Positions 28,344 through 36,199 of a stretch of 64,000 nucleotides of DNA are shown here, one piece after another. Made by a program: the position numbers and the translations under genes. The notes under the pieces are model-generated. The model searched no databases, was not told the origin of the DNA, and was given only the letters and a program-made list of their open reading frames with translations. Source of the DNA: Gordonia hirsuta DSM 44140 = NBRC 16056 (GTDB lineage: Bacteria > Actinomycetota > Actinomycetes > Mycobacteriales > Mycobacteriaceae); the NCBI RefSeq assembly GCF_000333015.1, contig NZ_BANT01000014.1:108454-172453 (forward strand), given 5' to 3'. The first letter of the stretch is position 1. Each line of letters starts with the position of its first letter.

Positions 28344-30014
28344 TCAGCTCGCCGCATCGCGCAGTTGCCTGCGCAGGATCTTTCCGGTGACGGTCTTGGG
28401 CAGTTCGTCGACGATCTCGACGCTGCGCGGATACTTGTAGGCGGCCATCTGCTCCTTGGCGAAGGAGATCAGTTCCTCCGGACCGACCTGCACATCCGGG
28501 TGCAAGGACACGAACGCCTTGACCGTCTCGCCGCGGTACTCGTCGGGCACACCGATCACCGCGGCCTCCCGCACCGCCGGATGGGTGTAGAGCACGTCCT
28601 CGACCTCCCGGGGCCACACCTTGTAGCCGGAAGCGTTGATCATGTCCTTCTTCCGGTCGACGACGTAGTACCAGCCGTCGGTGTCCATGAATCCCACGTC
28701 CCCGGTGTGCAGTTCCCCGCCGGGGATCGAGGAGGCCGTGGCCTCGGGTTTGTTCCAGTAACCCGGAACCACCTGCGGACCGGAGGTGACGAACTCGCCG
28801 ACCTCACCGGGCGGCAGATCGTTCCCGTCGGCACCGACCACCCGCACCATCGTGTTGAACACCGGGACACCGACCGACAGCGCTCCCGAATCCGGGTCGA
28901 CCGGTGCGCGCACCCCCAGCGGCACCGCGTGCGAGGGGGAGTTGGTCTCGGTCAGCCCGTAGATGTTGTGGATGTAGGCACCCAGGGTCTCCTGGAGCCG
29001 GTCCCCGACTGCCGGGGCGATCGGCGCGCCGCCGGAGTAGAGGACCCGCAGGCTGGCGAAGTCCTCCGGAGTCGCCCCCGGCGCCGCTGCCAGCGCACCG
29101 AAGGCGGTGATCGCGCCGATGGTGAACACCGGCCGGTACTCGCGGATCGCATCGAGCATCACCGACGGCTCGAAGCGGTGCGCCAGCACCAGCGGCGACC
29201 GGATCAGCATGGCAGCCATGATGTGACCGACCAGTCCGGTGATGTGGAACAGCGGAGCGATCCCGAGGATCCCTTCGCCGGGCTGCAGCCCCGTCCAGTC
29301 GCGGTAGACCTGCGCGTTGAAGGCGAAGTTCCCGTGGGTGTTCATCGCCCCCTTCGGATCACCGGTGGTTCCCGAGGTGTAGGCGAGCACCGCCACGTCG
29401 TCGGGCCCCAGTGCCGGGTCGGGCAGCTCGGCCCCGGCCTGTTCCCCGGCGGCGGCGATCAGCTCGGCCAGATCCAGGGTTCCGTCGGTGCGGATGCGTT
29501 CCAGCCCGTCGAACAGCCGCGGATCGTTCCGGTCCTGCATGTCCAGCGCCGAGCAGGTGACCACGGTCTGCACCTGGGTCTGTCCCGACTCGACCACCGG
29601 CGCACCGATCTGCGCGTACAGATCGTCCAGTGCCAGCAGCGCGGTCGCGCCGGAGTCCTTGAGCAGGTAGGTCAGCTCGCGTTCCTTGTTCATCGGATTG
29701 ATGGCCACCGCGACGCCACCCAGACGCCAGGCCGCGATCATGCCGATGATGAAGGCCGGGTTGTTCTGCACATACAGTGCCAGCCGGTCACCGGCGCCGA
29801 ATCCGCGTTCGGCGAGTGCAACCGCCAGGGCCCGTGCGGCCCGGTCGACCTCGGCGAAGGTCTGCGAGGTGCCGAAGTACTGCAGGAACTCCGCCTGCGG
29901 CACGGCCTCGACGGCCGCATCGAAGACCGCCAGGGCCGAGGGGTACTCGGCGGTGATGTCAGCCGGCGTCCCCTCGGGGTAGCGGGCCAGCCACGGCCGG
30001 TCTGCGTAGCTCAC
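28344..30014 (-). CDS. AMP-forming acyl-CoA ligase (first paralogue)
   Basis: This 556-residue ANL-superfamily enzyme activates a carboxylic acid with ATP and joins it to CoA. The P-loop is YTSGTTGDPKGAMNTH, the adenine-contact region NIYGLTETNSPSHAVP, the hinge YVVDRKKDMINASGYKV and the catalytic lysine is in TVTGKILRR. The chain-length specificity is not readable. ATG 30014 overlaps the stop of the cyclase gene (four bases), so the two are one operon transcribed from about 31 kb. The gene at 32024, on the other side of the regulator, encodes a full-length paralogue. Confidence 0.92.
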   Translation of the reverse strand: MSYADRPWLARYPEGTPADITAEYPSALAVFDAAVEAVPQAEFLQYFGTSQTFAEVDRAARALAVALAERGFGAGDRLALYVQNNPAFIIGMIAAWRLGGVAVAINPMNKERELTYLLKDSGATALLALDDLYAQIGAPVVESGQTQVQTVVTCSALDMQDRNDPRLFDGLERIRTDGTLDLAELIAAAGEQAGAELPDPALGPDDVAVLAYTSGTTGDPKGAMNTHGNFAFNAQVYRDWTGLQPGEGILGIAPLFHITGLVGHIMAAMLIRSPLVLAHRFEPSVMLDAIREYRPVFTIGAITAFGALAAAPGATPEDFASLRVLYSGGAPIAPAVGDRLQETLGAYIHNIYGLTETNSPSHAVPLGVRAPVDPDSGALSVGVPVFNTMVRVVGADGNDLPPGEVGEFVTSGPQVVPGYWNKPEATASSIPGGELHTGDVGFMDTDGWYYVVDRKKDMINASGYKVWPREVEDVLYTHPAVREAAVIGVPDEYRGETVKAFVSLHPDVQVGPEELISFAKEQMAAYKYPRSVEIVDELPKTVTGKILRRQLRDAAS

Positions 30015-30967
30015 TTGATGACCACCGGGTTCACCGGGGAGCCGGAGGCCCGGTGGATCTTCAGCGGCGCGGCGACGTAGAAGAAGTCGTAGACCCCGTC
30101 CTGGGCGCAGTCGGCCGCGAGCTTCTCCAGGTCGCAGATCTCGGTGAAGGCGACACCCAGATTGCGCATCAGCGCGTTGTGCAGCACCAGCGCGGCCCCG
30201 CTTTCGGGGTCATAGGTGACCTCGTTGGCGATGGTGTCGGTGACCAGGTTCGGAATCTCCATATCGGCGAACCACTGCACCAGTTCCGGCGAGTAGGTCA
30301 GGCCCGGCTCACCGAAGTCGGCGTAGAAGCCGTCGGCATCGACGAAGAACAGCGCCAGGTGGTTGGTGCGCAGGATCAGGATGTCCCGCGGACGCAGCTC
30401 CACACCCTGCGCCTTCGCGCACTCCTGCAGGTCGTTGTGGTCGAAGGACTCCTTGGGCCCGAGTGCGTCCACGCCGCGCCAGCGGGCCAGGTCCAGCAGC
30501 ACGGCACGGCCGGCCACCCCACGTTCGGCGATGGGCTCGACGCTGGCCTTCTCCAGGCCGCCGATGGTGGTCCGTGCGTCGTAGCCGTTCCAGATCTGGC
30601 CGCCGTACCAGACATGGCCGAGGGCGTCGTACTGCGTGGATCCCTGCAGGAATGCCTCGAGTTTGTCATCGGCGTAGTGCAATCCGCCGGGGAAGGCCGG
30701 ACCTTCGCCGCCCTCGTCCCAGTCGGACTCGTCGTAGACCATCTCCTTGGTGGCCGGGCTGCGGCCGGGCCACACCGGGTCGCCGTTGGGATCGCCGATG
30801 AGCCGCTGAAGGGTGAACAGTTCCCCGCGCTTGATCAGCGAAACACCCTTGAGGACCTGTTCGGCGGTCAGATAGTTCAGGCTGCCGACCTCATCGTCGG
30901 CACCCCACTTGCCCCAGTTGCTGGGCGAGTCGGCGAGCAGTTCGGTGAGTTCAGGTACTTCAGTCAT
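30011..30967 (-). CDS. Cyclase-family (kynurenine-formamidase-like) metal hydrolase
   Basis: This 318-residue protein belongs to the cyclase family (PF04199), which uses a divalent metal to hydrolyse amides or cyclic esters; kynurenine formamidase and isatin hydrolase are examples. The typical opening NWGKWGADDEVGSLNYLT and the metal-region TQYDALGHVWYGG (family: D-x-x-x-H) are present. RGVAGRAVLLDLARWRGVDAL is the second conserved block. It is the first gene of a two-gene operon with an acyl-CoA ligase. Ring opening followed by CoA activation would make a sensible catabolic pair. The start is ATG with a strong AAGGAAAGG site. Confidence 0.85.
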   Translation of the reverse strand: MTEVPELTELLADSPSNWGKWGADDEVGSLNYLTAEQVLKGVSLIKRGELFTLQRLIGDPNGDPVWPGRSPATKEMVYDESDWDEGGEGPAFPGGLHYADDKLEAFLQGSTQYDALGHVWYGGQIWNGYDARTTIGGLEKASVEPIAERGVAGRAVLLDLARWRGVDALGPKESFDHNDLQECAKAQGVELRPRDILILRTNHLALFFVDADGFYADFGEPGLTYSPELVQWFADMEIPNLVTDTIANEVTYDPESGAALVLHNALMRNLGVAFTEICDLEKLAADCAQDGVYDFFYVAAPLKIHRASGSPVNPVVIK

Positions 30968-31121
30968 CTCGATGAGCCTTTCCTTGAGATTCGTCGCGCC
31001 GGGGTGAACGAGCGTTTACTCGACGGCTTGGGATGAGAATCACAGAAGAAAGTTTCAACGTCAAGAGTTGAACGAAATCGTTACTACCTGCAGGTATTCG
31101 AACGATGGAGGCCGTATCCAC

Positions 31122-31140
31122 TGTTCAGTTTCACTGAACA
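31122..31140. promoter_or_regulatory. Operator A of the XRE-TetR regulator
   Basis: TGTTCAGT-TTC-ACTGAACA is a perfect 8-bp-arm palindrome overlapping the last codons and stop of the regulator gene. It is 155 bases upstream of the cyclase/ligase operon. Its arms are identical to those at 31960. A weaker repeat (TTCAAC-N7-GTTGAA, 31054-31072) lies closer to the cyclase start. Confidence 0.75.
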
Positions 31141-31970
31141 ACCGCCCCCATCATCGCCAAAGCCAGTGCCGCGTACTCGTCGGCAAGCACATCGGCGGCG
31201 GGCGGAACCTCCCCGTCGAGGCGGAAGGGGACGGCCAGACACAGCGAGACCACCGCCCGCGCGCCCGCCGCCGGCGCCTCGGTACCGAACTCCCCCGCAT
31301 CGACCGCCGCCTGCGCCATATCGACGAAACGCCGCTGAACCCCGCGCCGGATCGCACCGATCCGGCCGCGGTCGGGCTCGTCCAGGCTGCGCAGTTCGGT
31401 CTCGACGATGAAAGCCAGTTCCCGTCGCTGCACCTGGCCGCGCACCAGGACGCGGACCAGTTCGGCGAACGCCCGGCCGGGCGAGTCCGCGGATCCGGCG
31501 GCAGCCTCGATGCGCCAGAGCAGATCGTCGAACCAGGCGTCGATCAAGGCCACCAGAAGCCGCTGCTTGCTGCGGTGATAGCGGTAGATGCCGGCGACGC
31601 TGAGATCCGCGGCGGCCGCGACCAGGCGCATGGTCGCACCGTGGTAGCCCGTATCGGCGAAGACGTCGACGGTGGCGGCGAGCACCGGGTCCAGCGGCAG
31701 CGGCGGATAGGTCCGCCAGTCGGGGCCGCCGACGGGTGTCGGCGCGGCGATAGGCACACTCAGCGGATCCACCAGATCGGCGACCGGAACACCCAGCACC
31801 GCCGAGACCTCGTTGAGCCGCCCCACGGTGACGGCCACCTTGCCGTTCTCGATCGCACTCATGGTGCCGGGACTGACACCGAGTTCGGCCGCCAGCGCGC
31901 GCAGGGTCAACCCGCGCGCCCGGCGGACGGCGCGGACCGTCGTTCCCAGTCCGACGCTTTGTTCAGTCAT
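31131..31970 (-). CDS. XRE-TetR fusion transcriptional regulator
   Basis: This 279-residue regulator has two DNA-binding domains in one chain. Residues about 6-60 are an XRE/Cro helix-turn-helix (LTLRALAAELGVSPGTMSAI). Residues about 95-140 are a TetR_N domain (TMRLVAAAADLSVAGIYRYH), followed by TetR-like ligand-binding helices. The start is ATG 31970; upstream sequence in this frame is not homologous, and the ATG lies inside operator B. A hydrophobic cavity in the C-terminal half suggests sensing of an acyl-CoA or related ligand. Both ends of the gene carry the same palindrome, so autoregulation and control of both flanking transcription units are likely. Confidence 0.88.
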   Translation of the reverse strand: MTEQSVGLGTTVRAVRRARGLTLRALAAELGVSPGTMSAIENGKVAVTVGRLNEVSAVLGVPVADLVDPLSVPIAAPTPVGGPDWRTYPPLPLDPVLAATVDVFADTGYHGATMRLVAAAADLSVAGIYRYHRSKQRLLVALIDAWFDDLLWRIEAAAGSADSPGRAFAELVRVLVRGQVQRRELAFIVETELRSLDEPDRGRIGAIRRGVQRRFVDMAQAAVDAGEFGTEAPAAGARAVVSLCLAVPFRLDGEVPPAADVLADEYAALALAMMGAVVQ

Positions 31971-31978
31971 ACTGAACA
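31960..31978. promoter_or_regulatory. Operator B of the XRE-TetR regulator
   Basis: TGTTCAGT-CAT-ACTGAACA is a perfect palindrome whose arms equal those of operator A. It covers the regulator start codon and lies 46 bases before the divergent ligase gene, so one bound dimer could repress both. Confidence 0.8.
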
Positions 31979-32023
31979 CTCTAGTCGGCCGTCCTGCAGC
32001 CGGCTCGCGCTTAGACTGGCCGG

Positions 32024-33688
32024 GTGACCGGCTACGACGAACGGCCCTGGCTCGCGGCGTATCCCCCGGGACGGCGGCCCCACCTGCGCCGCGAGTTCGC
32101 CACGGCACTCGACCTGTTCGAATCGGCCGCCGCGACCGCACCGGACGGCCCGGCCTTGCACTACTTCGATCAGACTCTGACGTGGTCGCAGGTCGACGCC
32201 GCGGCCGCCGCGTTGGCGGCTCTCCTGGTGGCCCGGGGTTTTGCTCCCGGGGACCGGCTGGCGCTGTGTCTGCAGAACGATCCGGCCTTTGTGATCGGTC
32301 TGGTCGCTGCGTGGAAGGCGGGCGGCACCGCGGCCCCGCTGAGCCCGATGTCGACCACCGGTGAGCTGGCGCGCAGCTTCGGCAACGTGGAACCGTCGGC
32401 GCTGCTGGTCCTTGAGGACCTCTACCTGGACCGGATCCGGCCGGTCCTGGCGACCGGAACCACCTCGGTCCGGGTGGTGGTGACGGTCAGCCCGCTCGAC
32501 GGCCAGCACACCGCCGACCCGCGGATCTTCGCCGGGAGCACCCGTCTGCGGCCCGCCGATACCGTCGATCTGACCGAATTGATCGCCGCCTACACCAGCG
32601 CACCACCCCTGCCGGACTCCCCCGAGCGCCGTGTCGGTCCGTCGGATGTGGCCGTCCTGGCAGCCACGTCCGGGACGTCCGGTCCGTCGAAGGATGCCCA
32701 GATCACCCATGCGAACCTCGCGTTCAGTGCGCAGGTGTACCGAGACTGGACCGGACTGTCGGCCGGAGAACCGATCCTTGCCCTGGCACCGGTCTTTCAT
32801 GTGACCGGCCTGGTCGGCGGGGTGGTCCTGGCCATGCTGACCGCCTCGCCACTGGTGCTGACCCACCGCTTCCACGCCGGTGTGATCGCCGAGGCCACCC
32901 GCCGGCACCGGCCCGTCTTCTGCGCTGCGGTCATCACCGCCTACATCGCCCTGGCCGAGGACCCCGATGTCCGCGCCGCCGATCTGGAGTCGCTGCGGCT
33001 GCGCTACTCCGGCGGAGCGCCGATCGACCCCGAGATCGCCGACCGGCTGGAAGAGCAGCTCGGCGGCTACATTCACAACATCTACGGGCAGACCGAGACC
33101 AGCTCTCCCTCGCATGCGGTGCCACCGGGCACGCGCTCCCCGGTCGACCCCGAATCCGGGGTGATGTCGGTGGGCGTCCCCGTCTTCGACACCGACGTGC
33201 GGGTGGTCGACGACGACGGCAACGACCTGCCGGTCGGCGAGATCGGCGAACTGGTCACCATGGGCCCCCAGGTGATCCCCGGTTATTGGCGTGATCCGAT
33301 CGCCACCGCCGAAACCTTCTCCGGCGGTGCGCTGCACACCGGCGATGTCGGCTTCATGGACGCCGACGGCTGGTTCTACGTCGTCGACCGGAAGAAGGAT
33401 CAGATCAATGCCGCCGGCTACAAGGTCTGGCCGTCGGAGGTCGAACGGGTTCTGGCCACCCATCCCGATATCGAGGAGGCGGCGGTGATCGGGATCCCGG
33501 ACGAATACCGCGGGGAGACGGTGAAGGCCTTCGTCGTCCCGGCAGCCGGCGTCGACCTGGCCCCGGCCGAGGTGATCGCCTACTGCCGGGACCGGCTGGC
33601 GGCCTACAAGTATCCACGCGAAGTGGAGGTCCTCACCGCCCTGCCCCGCACCGCCACCGGCAAGATCCTGCGACGCAAGCTGCGCTGA
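32024..33688 (+). CDS. AMP-forming acyl-CoA ligase (second paralogue)
   Basis: This 554-residue ANL enzyme is closely related along its whole length to the 28344 product (shared ERPWLA-type opening, FHVTGLVG, NIYGQTETSSPSHAVP, YVVDRKKDQINAAGYKVWP, ATGKILRR). The P-loop reads ATSGTSGPSKDAQITH: the usual PKG is SKD, with the lysine kept and the glycine replaced by Asp, so activity or specificity may differ. It starts with GTG, divergent from the regulator. The gene is followed by an 85-base gap before the histidine kinase. Confidence 0.9.
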   Translation: MTGYDERPWLAAYPPGRRPHLRREFATALDLFESAAATAPDGPALHYFDQTLTWSQVDAAAAALAALLVARGFAPGDRLALCLQNDPAFVIGLVAAWKAGGTAAPLSPMSTTGELARSFGNVEPSALLVLEDLYLDRIRPVLATGTTSVRVVVTVSPLDGQHTADPRIFAGSTRLRPADTVDLTELIAAYTSAPPLPDSPERRVGPSDVAVLAATSGTSGPSKDAQITHANLAFSAQVYRDWTGLSAGEPILALAPVFHVTGLVGGVVLAMLTASPLVLTHRFHAGVIAEATRRHRPVFCAAVITAYIALAEDPDVRAADLESLRLRYSGGAPIDPEIADRLEEQLGGYIHNIYGQTETSSPSHAVPPGTRSPVDPESGVMSVGVPVFDTDVRVVDDDGNDLPVGEIGELVTMGPQVIPGYWRDPIATAETFSGGALHTGDVGFMDADGWFYVVDRKKDQINAAGYKVWPSEVERVLATHPDIEEAAVIGIPDEYRGETVKAFVVPAAGVDLAPAEVIAYCRDRLAAYKYPREVEVLTALPRTATGKILRRKLR

Positions 33689-33773
33689 CCGGGCCGGCGG
33701 CCCGGCACGGGGGCGGCACCTGCGAGGAAGCCGCTCGGGCGGCCCGGAACACCCGGTAGGTTCGGCAGACAAG

Positions 33774-35003
33774 ATGACCGGAGAACTCGTCGCGATCGTG
33801 GTGCTGGGTGCGGCACTGGCACTGGTGCTGTTCGTCGTCGCCCTGCGCACCCGCGTGGTGATCTCCACCCCGCACGAACGCGCCGTGCACGACACGCTGG
33901 CGGCGGCCGCGGCCGCCGCCCATCCGCTGCGCGACGGGTTGACCGTCGCCTCGGCCGGCGAAGCCGCCGGTCCGCTGCGCGCACTCACCGGGGCCGAGGG
34001 CGTCGCCCTGTTCGATGCCGACGGCACCCTGCTCGCCCGCGACGGCGAACCCGATATCTGGACCTCGACGGTGCTGACATCGGCCGCTGCCCTGGCCCGC
34101 GAGACCCTCGACAGCCGGCGGCGCGCGCTGACCGACGATCCGGCCGGCAGCGGCGGCGCGGTCCGCAGACTGGTCGCCGCCCCGCTGGTGACCGACGGCG
34201 TCAGTTCCGGGGTGCTGGTGGTGGCGACCATCGGCCGTCCCGGGCCGGGACAGATCGGCGCCATCACCGAAGTCGCCAACTATGCGGCCACCCAGCTGCA
34301 GCTGGCCGAACTGGACGCCTCCCGCGCCCGCCTGGACCGGGCCGAGGTGCTGGCTCTGCGCGCCCAGATCGATCCGCATTTCATCTACAACGCCCTGGGC
34401 ACCATCGCCTCGTTCGTGCGTACCGACCCGGCCCGGGCCCGCGAGCTGATCCTGGACTTCGCCGATTTCACCCGCTATTCGTTCCGCGCCGCCGGTCAGT
34501 ACACCGCGTTGGCCGACGAACTGCGCAACATCGACCGCTACCTGACCCTCGAACGCGCTCGCTTCGGTGCGGGCCTGGACGTGCGCCTGCAGGTGGATCC
34601 GGAGGTCTTGGGGGTGGTGGTGCCGTTCCTGGCGCTGCAACCGCTGGTGGAGAACGCGGTGCGGCACGGTCTGGCCGGCCGGCGCAGCGGACTGATCACC
34701 ATCACCGCTCGCAGCGCCGGGACCGCCTGCGAGATCAGCGTCGAAGACGACGGCGTCGGCATGGACCCGGAGCTGCTGCGGACCGGCGCCATCGACGCGC
34801 TCAGTCCCCCGGACATCCTCGCCAGTGACAGCGACGGTGCACATGTGGGCCTGACCAATGTGGATCAACGCCTGCGCTCGGCCTTCGGGAACGACTACGG
34901 TTTGGTCGTCGAGACGGGCATCGGCGCGGGCACCCGAGTCAGCATGCGGGTGCCGAAGTTCGCCGCGGGGATCCGCGCCGGCCAGGAAGGACCGCAGCGA
35001 TGA
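33774..35003 (+). CDS. LytS-type sensor histidine kinase
   Basis: This 409-residue kinase has one N-terminal membrane segment (residues 4-24), a GAF-like sensory region (about 50-175), and a His_kinase domain whose phospho-acceptor is in AQIDPHFIYNAL (His at about 202). An HATPase domain follows with LVENAVRHG and EDDGVGMDPE. It belongs to the LytS/YehU group that partners LytTR regulators. The response regulator starts in its stop codon. The downstream symporter genes suggest that it senses or controls uptake of small organic acids. Confidence 0.92.
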   Translation: MTGELVAIVVLGAALALVLFVVALRTRVVISTPHERAVHDTLAAAAAAAHPLRDGLTVASAGEAAGPLRALTGAEGVALFDADGTLLARDGEPDIWTSTVLTSAAALARETLDSRRRALTDDPAGSGGAVRRLVAAPLVTDGVSSGVLVVATIGRPGPGQIGAITEVANYAATQLQLAELDASRARLDRAEVLALRAQIDPHFIYNALGTIASFVRTDPARARELILDFADFTRYSFRAAGQYTALADELRNIDRYLTLERARFGAGLDVRLQVDPEVLGVVVPFLALQPLVENAVRHGLAGRRSGLITITARSAGTACEISVEDDGVGMDPELLRTGAIDALSPPDILASDSDGAHVGLTNVDQRLRSAFGNDYGLVVETGIGAGTRVSMRVPKFAAGIRAGQEGPQR

Positions 35004-35800
35004 GCGCAGACCTGCTGCGGGTGCTGGCCGTCGACGACGAGGCACCCGCACTCGATGAGCTGGTCTATCTGCTCGGCGAGCACCGTGCCGTCGGCGACGT
35101 GGTGGCCGCCGGCGATGCGACCGAGGCGCTGCGGCTGTTGTCCGAGCAGGCCGTCGACGCCGCTTTCCTCGACATCTCGATGCCCGGGCTGACCGGGATG
35201 GAGCTGGCCGCGGTCCTGACCCGCTACGCCAGCCCGCCGGCGCTGGTGTTCGTCACCGCCCACGACGACCGCGCCGTCGACGCCTTCGATGTCGGCGCCG
35301 TGGACTATGTGCTCAAACCGCTGCGTGCCGAACGTCTGGCGCAGGCCATCGAACGCGTTCTCGCCGCCCGCGGTGCGGTCTCGCCTCCGCCGGAGGAGAC
35401 CGCCCACGCCGCCGAGATCGGCGCCGCCGAGGTGATTCCGGTCGAACGCGGCGGAGTCACCTCGTTGATCCGCCGCGATTCGATCTCCTGGGTCGAAGCC
35501 GTCGGCGACTACGCCCGCCTGCACAGCGACTCCGGCTCCTATCTGGTGCGCGTGACCCTGTCCACCCTCGAATCACACTGGGCAGCCGCCGGGTTCGCGC
35601 GCGTTCACCGGTCGTATCTGGTCGCCCTGCCGATGGTAACCGGGCTGCGCTCGGCGGGAACGGCCACCAAGGTGCTGGTGCGGGCCAACGGCCAGACCCC
35701 CGAAGTGGAGTTGCCGGTGAGCCGGCGCCAGGTCCGTGAACTCAAAGATCGTCTGGTGCGCGATCCGCTGCGGTCGTTCCGCTCGGCCCGGACCGATTAG
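35000..35800 (+). CDS. LytTR-family response regulator
   Basis: This 266-residue regulator has an N-terminal receiver with the phosphorylated Asp in AFLDISMPGLTG (about residue 58) and the Lys in VLKPLRAERL. The C-terminal LytTR DNA-binding domain (about 150-250) is seen in SWVEAVGDYARLH and FARVHRSYLVAL. LytTR regulators of this kind control acid transporters (for example YpdB and BtsR). The gene overlaps the kinase by four bases and is followed 15 bases later by a small membrane protein and a symporter, its likely targets. Confidence 0.92.
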   Translation: MSADLLRVLAVDDEAPALDELVYLLGEHRAVGDVVAAGDATEALRLLSEQAVDAAFLDISMPGLTGMELAAVLTRYASPPALVFVTAHDDRAVDAFDVGAVDYVLKPLRAERLAQAIERVLAARGAVSPPPEETAHAAEIGAAEVIPVERGGVTSLIRRDSISWVEAVGDYARLHSDSGSYLVRVTLSTLESHWAAAGFARVHRSYLVALPMVTGLRSAGTATKVLVRANGQTPEVELPVSRRQVRELKDRLVRDPLRSFRSARTD

Positions 35801-35815
35801 ACGGGATCTTCTGCG

Positions 35816-36199
35816 ATGTCCCCGGACTCTCCGCGCCGCGAGCGCGTCGTCCTGTCACAGCGGCGCGGTGCCCGGCCGGTCCGCACCCGCGCCGAAGTGG
35901 CCGAGCAGACCCGGTTCGGGGAACACCTGGTGCGCAGCCTGGTCCGGGCCCAGCTCGGGCTCGCCCTGCGCATCGGGCTGGCCGTGGTGGTGGTCCTGCT
36001 GGCGATCCCCGTAGCGGGATCGGCGATCGACGGTTTCGCCTCGGCGACCCTGTTCGGCATCACCCTCAACTGGATCGTGCTGGCACTGCTGCCCTATCCG
36101 GTGCTGTACCTGGCCGGACGGATCTACATCCGGCTGGCCGAACAGGCCGAACGTGACTTCATAAAGCTCATGGACGACGAGGAGCAGCGCCGATGCTGA
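35816..36199 (+). CDS. Small membrane partner of the symporter
   Basis: This 127-residue protein has a basic N-terminus of about 45 residues, two hydrophobic segments (about 48-75 and 80-103) and a charged C-terminus (EQAERDFIKLMDDEEQ). It resembles the DUF485-type proteins encoded just before sodium:solute symporters, but only loosely. Its stop overlaps the next start by seven bases. A role in assembling or modulating the symporter is inferred from context. Confidence 0.72.
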   Translation: MSPDSPRRERVVLSQRRGARPVRTRAEVAEQTRFGEHLVRSLVRAQLGLALRIGLAVVVVLLAIPVAGSAIDGFASATLFGITLNWIVLALLPYPVLYLAGRIYIRLAEQAERDFIKLMDDEEQRRC

